Shown here: in pieces, positions 9,374-18,600 of the stretch
How the letters are laid out: each line of letters begins with the position of its first letter
Numbering within the stretch: the stretch's first letter is position 1
Virus record (IMG/VR): IMGVR_UViG_3300009184_000044
Coordinates: 1 to 64,000 of that record
DNA: 64,000 nt
Direction: 5' to 3' (one strand)
DNA from: a virus
Position numbers and translations under genes: made by a program
Notes under the pieces: generated by a model
The model's database searches: none
Told to the model about the DNA's origin: nothing
Seen by the model: only the letters and a program-made list of their open reading frames with translations

Positions 9374-9715
9374 ATGGCAAGATTTAAAGATTTTGGTAAA
9401 GGCAAAGACGACGGTTCAGATACTAAAGAACCAATTAAGTTTGCACTTCATGGCGAAGAATTTGTATGCCACCCAAGAATGCAGGGTAAGACCCTATTAC
9501 AGTTCGTAGAGCTGGCTAACTCAGACGATGCAGGAGATTCTGCAAAAATTACCCGAGTTTTCTTTGAAAAAGTTATGTCTGCTGAGACATATGAGCGTTT
9601 CAATACTCTACTTGATGACCCAGACAAGATTGTTTCCGTTGAGACACTTGGTGAAATCATTGGCTGGATTATTGAGGAATATAGCAACCGCCCAAATCAG
9701 CAGCCAGAGGCCTAA
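9374..9715 (+). CDS. Tail assembly chaperone, short form (gpG-like)
   Basis: A small protein (113 residues) between neck genes and the tape measure gene. It has a Lys-rich start, a beta core (PIKFALHGEEFVCHPRM) and helices ending IIGWIIEEYSNRPNQQPEA. This placement and pattern match the first of the two siphophage tail assembly chaperones, which coat the tape measure protein before tube polymerisation. The slippery heptamer CCCAAAT at 9691-9697 lies seven codons before the stop (CCA AAT in frame), so part of the product should be extended into the next frame. Confidence 0.75.
   Translation: MARFKDFGKGKDDGSDTKEPIKFALHGEEFVCHPRMQGKTLLQFVELANSDDAGDSAKITRVFFEKVMSAETYERFNTLLDDPDKIVSVETLGEIIGWIIEEYSNRPNQQPEA
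9691..9697 (+). promoter_or_regulatory. Programmed -1 frameshift site (CCCAAAT)
   Basis: The heptamer is read C CCA AAT in the chaperone frame and fits X XXY YYZ. Slipping back one base gives CCC AAA and then continues TCA GCA GCC in the downstream frame, which is open from 9685 to 10104. The predicted fusion has 243 residues (108 plus 135). This is the standard arrangement for siphophage G/G-T chaperones. Confidence 0.75.
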
Positions 9716-10104
9716 CACTCTGGGCGGTTGACCTCTGGCCGTATGTAAATGGTAAAGCACTAGTGAATGGATTGAAACTTGAAGAGATGGAACTCTCTGA
9801 CATGCTAGACGTCGTTCACTACTTCTATGAAGAAGACCTGAACTACTCTACTGTTGAGCAGGCTCAGATGACTGATGCTAGAAGAATCACCCTGTTTAAG
9901 CAACTTTACAATATTGACTATAAATATGCATCTAATGATGTAAAAAATAAAGTTGCTAGTAATTCTAATTTTGATTATGACTTTGATGACCTTGCTCCAT
10001 TTGACCCTACCAATGCTGAGACAAAACCATTTGTCCCTGCAACTGACATGAATGAAAACTCAAGTACCCCATTTGGCGACATTCTAGATGCTCCAATTAA
10101 TTAG
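9697..10104 (+). CDS. Tail assembly chaperone, frameshift extension (T part)
   Basis: This is the -1 frame part of the chaperone fusion. Translation after the slip reads SAARGLTLWAVDLWPYVNG and runs through KLEEMELSDMLDVVHYFYEEDL to the stop at 10104. A GTG at 9763 could start a 113-residue protein, but no Shine-Dalgarno precedes it, and the coding-like sequence upstream of it (LTLWAVDLWPY) argues that it is made as a fusion. The extended chaperone binds the tape measure protein and tube subunits. The last third is acidic and Asn-rich. Confidence 0.7.
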   Translation, partial: SAARGLTLWAVDLWPYVNGKALVNGLKLEEMELSDMLDVVHYFYEEDLNYSTVEQAQMTDARRITLFKQLYNIDYKYASNDVKNKVASNSNFDYDFDDLAPFDPTNAETKPFVPATDMNENSSTPFGDILDAPIN

Positions 10105-10125
10105 TGATTAGGAGGAGGTGAACAT

Positions 10126-13100
10126 ATGGCAGTAGTCGGTGAAGCAAGAATTACCGTTGTCGCCGACACTACCGGCGTAAAAGAGCAAATTCGTAGAGGT
10201 TTTCGTGGTGCTGCCGCTGAGGCAGAGACTGCTGCTAATGACACATCTAAAGCTTTCAATAAAGGACTGAATAAAAGTCTAGGTGAAGGTGCTCGCGGAA
10301 TGAGTAAATTCCAAAGAGAATCTAAGCAACTAGCTAGCAGTTTCCACGCAGCTATCCGTAGTAGTTATAAACTCCAAGCTGGTATTGGAGCATTGATTCC
10401 AACTTTATCCGCTGTTGGCGGAGGGTTGTTGGCTCTTATTGGAAACTTGGCTGGTGCCGCATCTGCCGGTATAGCACTAGTTGGCATGATGGCTCAGCTA
10501 AAAATTGCAAGCCTAGTCGGTAAGCAAGCTTTTAGTGGGGTAATGCAAGCTGTCAAGGCTGGCGGTACAGCTGCTGGCGGCACTACTAAAACTATTAGAG
10601 AACTTAAAGAAGAAATGCAGCAACTTGCTTTCTCTGCTGAAGAGGCTGCTCTTAGTGAAGAAAAAGCTGCCATGGGGTTGGAAGAAGCTAGGAAAAAACT
10701 TGCTGCGGTCCAGAATCTGCCGCCAAACAACTCAGCTAGGCGTGAGGCCGAACTTGCATATAAAGAAGCTGACCTTGCTTATAGAAAAGCAAAAGATAAA
10801 AATGCTGACCTTCAAGAGCAAATAGCTAACCCTAAGAAAAAGAAAAGTGGCGGTGCAGGAGCCGACCCATATAAAGATTTAACTAAGACACAGAAGGCGT
10901 TTGCTCAATATCTAGTTAGCGTACAGCCTCGAATGAAGGAGCTAAGGGAGGCTGCTGCCTCAAGCTTCCTGCCCGAACTCACTAAACAAATGCAAACCAT
11001 GTTTAAGGGTGGCTTCTTTCAAATGCTCGTTAAGGGGTTTGGAGATGTTAGCAAGGGGCTAGCCAAAGCAACTGGGGGATTTGCAGGAAGTCTTTTTGAC
11101 CCACAAACTAAAGGTAACTTAGGCGAATTTTTTAAGAATAGCGGTACAACCGTTGGAACTCTAGGTAGCACTTTAGGTAAAGCTTTTGGCGGGTTCTTAA
11201 CTTTAATGCGCGCTGTTCAGCCTTTAATTAGTAAATTTAGTCTGTTTTTAAATTCAAAAGCCGACAGCTTTGGAAAAAATATGCAAGGCAATTTTGCCAA
11301 TATTATGCAATTTTTTAGAGATGCCGGAGATGCTGCTGCTGGATGGGGGTCAATCCTAGGTAAAATCTTTGAAAAATTCAAGGGGATGATTAAAGCTAAC
11401 GTTGGACCTGGAACTGGCGGGCAGCTTCTCCTTGACTACTTCAAGCAAGGAACAGACGGATTCCGTGGTTTAGATGGTGCTGCTGGGGAGTTTGCTCGTA
11501 AACAGCACTTCCTAGCTGCTGCTACAAACCTAAAAGCAATTTTAGATAGCGTTAGTAAAATATTTGGTTTTATGTCTGACCTAGGTACTGACCCATCTGT
11601 TGCTAGTTTTTGGAGTATTCTTTCTGAACTAGAGGGGCCGTTATCAGAAATTTTTGCTTCTATTCAGGGTTCTAGCGATGAATTAGCTCGTATGCTAGTT
11701 GCTATTTTAGAGATAGTAGCCTCATTCACTGACTCTGGTCAGTTAAATGCTTACATGAGTATTCTTACAGCTATTTTGAAAACTATAGTTGGCATTATTA
11801 ATGTTTTTAAACCTTTAATTCAAGCAATGGGGCCACTAGTCGGTACTGTTGGAGCTTTAGTTACTACAATGCTTCTTCTATCTAAAGCAACAAAAATTGC
11901 CTATGGAACTTATATGATTTTTAATAAAGTTATGATGTTCTTTACATTCCTGTCAAATGCTCAGAGAATGGCAACTATGGGTAACGTTGTTGCAACCAGC
12001 TTACTAACTCGAACTAAAGCCGCTTTAGTAGCCATGACTACCAAAGAGGGCATAAAAACAATGTTTAATACAATTAAACTTGGAATAGAAGCTATTGCAA
12101 AATATGCAAGCGCTTCTGCCTCTATTGCAATGGGTGGAGCAGCCCAGGTTGCTGCAGTTGGTACAGGAGAGCTTGCTATTGCAGTAAATGCAGCGATTTG
12201 GCCTCTAACACTTATTGTTGCAGCTATTGCCTTAGTTGTAGTTGGAATTATTGCTCTTGTTGGTTGGATGAATCAAATTAAAGCCGACAACATTAAAAAA
12301 GCTAGCAAAGAAATCAATAAAGAATTTGATAACACCAGAGGTAAAATTATTGGTGCTGCTGATGCTCAGCGTATGTGGACTGCATCTCTTCTGGCAGTTG
12401 GCGACGAACAGAAGGGTGGAATCAGAGACATTAAGGACATGGGTAAAGCTCTTAATGCTACTGGTGTTGCTTATGGTAGGGGTGGTACAGGGGCAAGATA
12501 CTACTCTAGAGAAACATATAATGCTAGGGAAGTCATGGATACATACATGACAAGCCTAGCTAAACTAGCTAAAAAGAATCTTCCGGAGGCTCAGCGTCAA
12601 TTCCGTAATTTGGTTGTTTCTAGCGGAATGAACCGACAGGCAACTGAACTTGCAATTACTTCTAATGAAGAGATGGTTAAGTCTCTAGAAAAGCAAGCTA
12701 AAGCAATGGGTGATACCATTATGAATGCTGACGGTACGGTCAATGCTATGAAGGCTGTTGACTATGCTATTGGTGAAGGCTCTTATGTCCGACAAAAAGC
12801 AAGACTAGAGCAACAAAAGTTTGCTGAAACATTTAAGAATGCTGCTAAATCATTTATTGATACAAATGATGCTATGCAAAAAGCAACGGATGAAAAAGGT
12901 AAGTTTAGTTTAACTAAGTATTTGGACAATCTAAAGACCCAGACTGGTGCTCTTACCAACTGGAGAACTAATATCACTAAGCTTAATAGCTTATTCAAGG
13001 ATAAAAAAGCACTTCAAGGTATTATTGCTCAAGGCTCTGCCGGTGCTGATTTAGTTCAGTCTCTAGTTAGTGGTGGTGCAGCTGCCGTTGCTCAGTATAC

Positions 13101-13803
13101 TGCTGTAGGTAAAGCTGCTTCCGGTGCTACTAAAGAAGCTGAAACTCTAGCTGCTGCGTATAGCGGCACCGAAGCTGTATATAATCTACTTAAAAAACAG
13201 TTTACAGGTCAGACAATAGAGAAAATACGAAATGAAATTGAAGGTGGACTAACTGGAATGGAGCTTGCCGCTAAGTATGGGATTAGGGATGCAGACGTAA
13301 TTGCTGAGCAAAAACGTATCCAGGGTGGGGCTGACCTAGCTAAGAGTGTAAATCTTACTGCTCAGTGGGATAAGCAGTCTCTAGCCGATGCAAAAAAAGC
13401 TCTACAGGATGGTCTAGGTAAAACTGAAATCTATGTTAAATCTGCTAAAGATGGTGGATTCTTTTCTGCTGGACTACCTAATGGATTTAAGACTGGTGGT
13501 TTAGTTAGCCGTTTTGCTAATGGCTGGGGTCCTAGCTACACTGGACGTGTTTCTGGACTTGGTACTGCCCGTTCAGACCAAATTCCTGCAATGATTTCAA
13601 ATGGTGAGTTTGTTATGAATGCTCGTGCTACTGCTCAAAATCTTTCACTCTTGACTGCTATGAACAATAATCAAAATGTTTCTGGCATTGGTGGCGGTAT
13701 AAATGTAGTAGTAAATGCTGCTCCTGGAATGGATGAGCAACAGGTTGCGTCCCTTGTAGCATTCCAACTTAGGTCTCAAATGAGGATGGGTGCGACTATC
13801 TAA
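10126..13803 (+). CDS. Tape measure protein
   Basis: A 1225-residue, Ala/Lys-rich, largely helical protein following the tail assembly chaperones, with a strong Shine-Dalgarno (AGGAGGAGGTG). Coiled-coil stretches lie at about 160-250. Hydrophobic segments lie near residues 85-135 and 570-620, with a clear membrane-type helix near 690-715 (LTLIVAAIALVVVGIIALVGW). The C-terminus has a Gly-rich segment (FKTGGLVSRFANGWG) and GTARSDQIPAMISNGEFVMNARAT, a motif common at the end of tape measure proteins. It sets tail length; at roughly 1.5 angstroms per residue the tail would be about 180 nm (inference). No lysozyme or peptidase domain was recognised. Confidence 0.9.
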   Translation: MAVVGEARITVVADTTGVKEQIRRGFRGAAAEAETAANDTSKAFNKGLNKSLGEGARGMSKFQRESKQLASSFHAAIRSSYKLQAGIGALIPTLSAVGGGLLALIGNLAGAASAGIALVGMMAQLKIASLVGKQAFSGVMQAVKAGGTAAGGTTKTIRELKEEMQQLAFSAEEAALSEEKAAMGLEEARKKLAAVQNLPPNNSARREAELAYKEADLAYRKAKDKNADLQEQIANPKKKKSGGAGADPYKDLTKTQKAFAQYLVSVQPRMKELREAAASSFLPELTKQMQTMFKGGFFQMLVKGFGDVSKGLAKATGGFAGSLFDPQTKGNLGEFFKNSGTTVGTLGSTLGKAFGGFLTLMRAVQPLISKFSLFLNSKADSFGKNMQGNFANIMQFFRDAGDAAAGWGSILGKIFEKFKGMIKANVGPGTGGQLLLDYFKQGTDGFRGLDGAAGEFARKQHFLAAATNLKAILDSVSKIFGFMSDLGTDPSVASFWSILSELEGPLSEIFASIQGSSDELARMLVAILEIVASFTDSGQLNAYMSILTAILKTIVGIINVFKPLIQAMGPLVGTVGALVTTMLLLSKATKIAYGTYMIFNKVMMFFTFLSNAQRMATMGNVVATSLLTRTKAALVAMTTKEGIKTMFNTIKLGIEAIAKYASASASIAMGGAAQVAAVGTGELAIAVNAAIWPLTLIVAAIALVVVGIIALVGWMNQIKADNIKKASKEINKEFDNTRGKIIGAADAQRMWTASLLAVGDEQKGGIRDIKDMGKALNATGVAYGRGGTGARYYSRETYNAREVMDTYMTSLAKLAKKNLPEAQRQFRNLVVSSGMNRQATELAITSNEEMVKSLEKQAKAMGDTIMNADGTVNAMKAVDYAIGEGSYVRQKARLEQQKFAETFKNAAKSFIDTNDAMQKATDEKGKFSLTKYLDNLKTQTGALTNWRTNITKLNSLFKDKKALQGIIAQGSAGADLVQSLVSGGAAAVAQYTAVGKAASGATKEAETLAAAYSGTEAVYNLLKKQFTGQTIEKIRNEIEGGLTGMELAAKYGIRDADVIAEQKRIQGGADLAKSVNLTAQWDKQSLADAKKALQDGLGKTEIYVKSAKDGGFFSAGLPNGFKTGGLVSRFANGWGPSYTGRVSGLGTARSDQIPAMISNGEFVMNARATAQNLSLLTAMNNNQNVSGIGGGINVVVNAAPGMDEQQVASLVAFQLRSQMRMGATI

Positions 13804-15653
13804 TGGTTGATTATAAAGAACCTCAGGGGCAAGAAAATTATGTAGTAAGAACGGGCCTTACAAAACTCCCTCAACCGCACCTTACTGGTATGGTTCTTGC
13901 TGGAGATATCCGTATCAACGGGCTAACACTAAACACTATCGATGCTAATAATGTTGTTTGGGTTTGTACAGATATTGAAGGTTGGTGGAATGCATCTGGT
14001 GTTGAGGTTCAAGACTACAAACGTGGTCTTGATGATGGTTCTTATGACGTGCGTGGACGTTGGACTGCTCGTAACCTAACCTTAACTGGCTCTATACTCA
14101 CTCAAACACCATCCCAGGTGCCTGCTGCTCGTCAAAAACTTCTTGAGACATTTAATCTTGTCTACACTGGTGCTTGGTTATTTGTAGATGAGAGTCCTAA
14201 AAAAGCAGCTTATGTGCGTCTTGTTGGTCAGCCAACAGTTACTAATACAAGTGCCCGCGGTCGTATTGATTTTTCTATTCCGCTAAAAGCTGGAGACCCT
14301 ATTAAATATGACTGGAGCGGCTCTGAATCTGGAAATGGTCTTACATCTGTAGGTGTTACTAATTTAATTGCAAATCCTAATTTTGAGACTAATATCACTG
14401 GATGGGTGGCTGGAGATAACGGCACAGTTAGTCGCTCAACGGCTACTGGTACTTTTTATTCTGGTGTAGCATCTTTGAAAATAAGTTCTAATACAGGAAG
14501 CAGCGATTATTGGGCAAACACTAACTCACCATGGCCTCTGGTAACTGCTGGTCAGCCGTACACGGCATCTATTTATGTCCGTTCTGAAGTTTACACAACA
14601 AGAATGCACATATGTATTGACTGGTTAGATGCCTCAAATGCTGTAACAAGAAGTGAGAGCGAAGATTTTTCAATTAATACTTCTTGGAGCCGAGCTTACT
14701 TGACGGCTACGGCACCAGCTAATGCAGTTAAAGCAGCTATAACATTACGCAATTTTAAAGCAGGTACTGGAAGTGAAGCTGTATTTTACGATAATGCTCT
14801 ACTCCATCAAGCATCATCTATTTATTCATATTTTGATATAACTAATGTACCCTTAACTAATCAGGGGAATACTGATGTTGCAGCAACTTTTGTTGTCACA
14901 GCGCCTATAACTGCTCCTGCCTATATAAGAAGTGTTTCTGGCTCAACCACTGAAACTATAAAAATAATTAAAGATTTGCGTGACACTACTTTTAGCACAT
15001 CTAATGTTTCCAGCTCAATACAGGAATCTGGTGTTGCTACTCTAACTATTACAAACCCCTCCGGTACATCTGCTCATGGATTTTTTGTAGGAGACTCTGT
15101 AACTGTAAGTAATACTAACACTTTTAAGTATCATAAATCAAATGTTGTAATTACAGCAATAACCTCAAATACTTTAAGCTATGTTAACCCCGGTCCAACT
15201 ATTACTAGTATTTCTCACTCATCTAACCTAGCTACAGTAACTACAGCTACTGCTCATGGATTATCTGCAACAAATAGTTTTTATATTTCAGGTACAAGTA
15301 ACCCTATTTTTAATGGCGTCTACACTGTATTGAATAAGCTTACAGATACTACATTTACTTTTACTAAAGCAATATCAAATCAGCCGACTAGCTACGAGGG
15401 CACCCTATCTTATCAAATAGCTAGTGCCGACGTGAGTAGTGGTGTGGTTACACTTTTTAAGAATGATACTTTGAGCATTGACACATATAACAATAGCGTT
15501 GAGTACCGTGGTCTTCCTGACAGTTCTCGCTCTATGCTTGATTCCACTATTGACTGGATAAAATTAAAACCTGGAAATAACAGCGTTACTTTTACTAAAA
15601 CTGGTGGGGCTGGCGATGCAGTGGTCAAATACCGCTCTGGCTGGATAGGGTAG
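13803..15653 (+). CDS. Distal tail (Dit-like) protein with carbohydrate-binding and beta modules
   Basis: The start ATG shares its A with the tape measure stop (TAATG). Residues 1-180 resemble the distal tail protein of actinophages (GDIRINGLTLNTIDANNVVWVC, then RGLDDGSYDVRGRWTARNLTL). Residues about 190-340 (NLIANPNFETNITGWV...SLKISSNTG) look like a CBM4/9-type carbohydrate-binding domain. Next come an Ig-like strand set and two FCCH-like modules, each with a Gly-Asp or His-Gly pair and an NG-x-Y strand (one is TTATAHGLSATNSFYISG). It forms the first ring of the tail tip and may touch cell-surface sugars. The Dit part is fairly sure. Confidence 0.72.
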   Translation: MVDYKEPQGQENYVVRTGLTKLPQPHLTGMVLAGDIRINGLTLNTIDANNVVWVCTDIEGWWNASGVEVQDYKRGLDDGSYDVRGRWTARNLTLTGSILTQTPSQVPAARQKLLETFNLVYTGAWLFVDESPKKAAYVRLVGQPTVTNTSARGRIDFSIPLKAGDPIKYDWSGSESGNGLTSVGVTNLIANPNFETNITGWVAGDNGTVSRSTATGTFYSGVASLKISSNTGSSDYWANTNSPWPLVTAGQPYTASIYVRSEVYTTRMHICIDWLDASNAVTRSESEDFSINTSWSRAYLTATAPANAVKAAITLRNFKAGTGSEAVFYDNALLHQASSIYSYFDITNVPLTNQGNTDVAATFVVTAPITAPAYIRSVSGSTTETIKIIKDLRDTTFSTSNVSSSIQESGVATLTITNPSGTSAHGFFVGDSVTVSNTNTFKYHKSNVVITAITSNTLSYVNPGPTITSISHSSNLATVTTATAHGLSATNSFYISGTSNPIFNGVYTVLNKLTDTTFTFTKAISNQPTSYEGTLSYQIASADVSSGVVTLFKNDTLSIDTYNNSVEYRGLPDSSRSMLDSTIDWIKLKPGNNSVTFTKTGGAGDAVVKYRSGWIG

Positions 15654-15656
15654 AAT

Positions 15657-15672
15657 AGTACTAATAAGTACT
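15657..15672 (+). repeat. AGTACT inverted repeat in the gap before the hub gene
   Basis: AGTACT AATA AGTACT is a perfect inverted repeat with a 4-base loop, four bases after the Dit-like stop. It could be a small mRNA hairpin. A TAGAAT box partly overlaps it. Confidence 0.35.
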
Positions 15673-15695
15673 TAAGACGATTACGTTAGGATGTA

Positions 15696-18600
15696 ATGCC
15701 AGATTATATTGTTCCAGTTGGTGATTCAACTGCACCCCGTTATCGTTACTATACAGCAGACCTAGTTACCAATAAGATTATTGGTGAGCTATCGTTAGAA
15801 GACGTTAGTTACGAGCGCAGTTTAAAAAGTCCTGGTAGCTTTGATGGAAAAATTACTGTTACAGAGCAAACTAACTCTTTAGACCTTTATAATGCAACTA
15901 TGCCAGGAAAAACTGCAATTTATGTAGTTAGAAATGATGTATGCGTTTGGGGCGGCATTATTTGGGGTAGAACTTATGACATGATTGGTCGTACCCTTAC
16001 TTTTTCTGCTAGCGAGTTTACTAGCTATCTAAATCACAGAATGATTTGGAAGGCATACTCTCAAACATTTGAAGCCAGACTTGTAAAAGTTAAAAATAAT
16101 AATAATACTTTTGTTTTTATACAATCCACTGGCAAAGTTTTATTGGAGGCTCCGTCTAGGGGCGAAAAAGTTCGCGTTTCGTTTTTACCTGCTAAACTAA
16201 GAAAATACACCGGTACTTATGAAATTTTAGATTTAGATACTGATGGAGCTCCGTCAAATCCGGGGCAAAGTTCATTTTACATTAAGATTCCACCACTTCC
16301 TACCCCGCCTACAGGTACTTATCCCAATGTAACAATAACAATGAAGGTAGATACTTACTCTTTTTTGCGTGATTTAATTACCAATACTTTAAATGATTTT
16401 CAATATATTCAATTTCCTAATGAAGAAATTACTCCTGGAATTAGAGTTCCAATAACAGTTACAAAAAAACAACTAGTAATTAGCGATGACGCTCATGGTA
16501 TTGCTACTTTGACTACGGGGACTGCTCACGGGTTGATTGTTGGCCAACGAATTGAAATATCAAATGTTGATAAATTATTAAATGGTAGATATCTTGTTTC
16601 TGAGATTCCCAGTCCTACTACTTTTACATATGTAATTAGTGACCCTGTAAGTGATTATAATAAACTAAGCCCTATAACTCTTACTAATATTTCTCCAACA
16701 GAGGTTGTCATTCAACAAACTCCAGCTCAATATAGGCAGATTACCAAATACACTGAAGAGTATATAACTCACTTAGAAAGAACCGGCGGATTAGTAGAGC
16801 TTACACTAAACTCTGACCATAAATTTTCTATTGGGGATAAAGTTATTGTAAGTATTGAAGACAAAAAGCCGGCTCTTCAAATTGAAAATGATAAAAAAGT
16901 TAATAGTTTTGACTATGTAAAATATAATAACACTGTTGAAATTAGTGATATTACTTCTAGGAGTATATTTTTTACTGACCCTAATCCAAATCATACAAAT
17001 TCTAAATATGATAGAAAAAAGCAATCTGTTGAAAATATAGAAAATAATATTGTTAAAAATGCTGCAGAAAAAACTATGCTTAAAGTATTTCCGGGCGGAG
17101 CAGTTATCCACGGGTACAACATTGGTGAACAAGTAAAAATAATAAATGTTGACGGCTATAATACTAGCTGGTCTAATCCTATTTTTGATGGCTATGCTGA
17201 AATATTTGAGGTTTCACCTGGTATATCTCATACAATCAACTACTACAAAGTGGTGGTTGACCCTGATATTACTGATGCTACGGAGTATCAAAAAGACACC
17301 CTTGTCTACATATATTTTGATATGGCCGACCCTAAATTTAAAGCTGGAGATGAAATCTTAATTGAGGGGTTAAGCAATGATATGACTACCCCTACTCCTA
17401 TAGATATTAGTTCTCTTAATGGTTATTTTAAAATTGAAGAAGACTCTGCTCCAGATAGTGCTCATGGTAACAGGTACTACGTCTATTTTAGAATGCTTTG
17501 GGAGGCTACTGCATATGTGGGAGCGGGCTCTGGTGGTATTGCATCTGTAAATGGAAAATCTTGGATTGGATACGAACCTGCATATAGTGAAATTAAATAT
17601 GATGTCAGTTTAAAAGAACCGGACGCTCAATCTAGTATTTTACAGGTAAAATATAAAGCTGATGCTGGCGCATCTGCAAATAGGATGGTAGTAAATACTA
17701 CTACTAGACATAGTTTAACTGCAGGCGATTACGTTTCTATTAAGTATTCAAAAACTGAAGACCAAGAAATTTATGGTGCTGACTATGTAAAAGTTATTAC
17801 AGTGCCAGATTTAAATACTTTTAGCTACTCTATTCCAAAGAACTCTAAATCTACAAAAGATAAACCAATCCCTCCTAAAAAAGATACTGATGGATTTGTC
17901 ACAAAAGCTGGACTTGTTACTAGAATAAAGTCTATCATTGGTGCTCCTCAGCCGGTCTCTATCTCTTTCAGTCATGCTGAGTCTAAAGGTGCTAATGAAG
18001 GTGGAACTGTAACATTGTATTCCACTGACCACGGTCTCATGGCTGGTGACTATATTTTTGTTGATGCTGCTAGTAGTAAGTCTGAATTTTTAGAAAATGG
18101 TAGACAATCTGTAAAAATTACTGATACTACTAAAGATACAATTAGCTATAATATTAATGGCGATATCCCGACTACAGACTCCATGGAAATTAGAGGTGTG
18201 GGTTTTGACACTAGTAGTGGGCAAAAAGTTGTATTTTTTGATGTTGTAGAAAAAGGCTCTCAGGTAGCTGCTCGTACAAATACAATTACTAAAATAAAGC
18301 CTAAATGGCATAAAGGTGCTTCAAATAGTAATTATGTAACCTATACAACTTCTGTTGCAACAACGGCAGTAGCTGGGGACAAAGTTACTATCTCTGGACT
18401 AGCTAACGTAGGTAGCATAACTACTAGCACCACAACTGCAACTCCTGCTATGGAATATTTTAAATATACTGCTGGCAGCGTTTTTGATACAACAAAAATA
18501 AAAAAACAACTAGCTAAAACTTTACTTATAAAATTTACGTCTGCTCATGGGTTAAATCCTGACACTGGCTCTGCTGATGATAACGCGCCTAAAACTAAAA

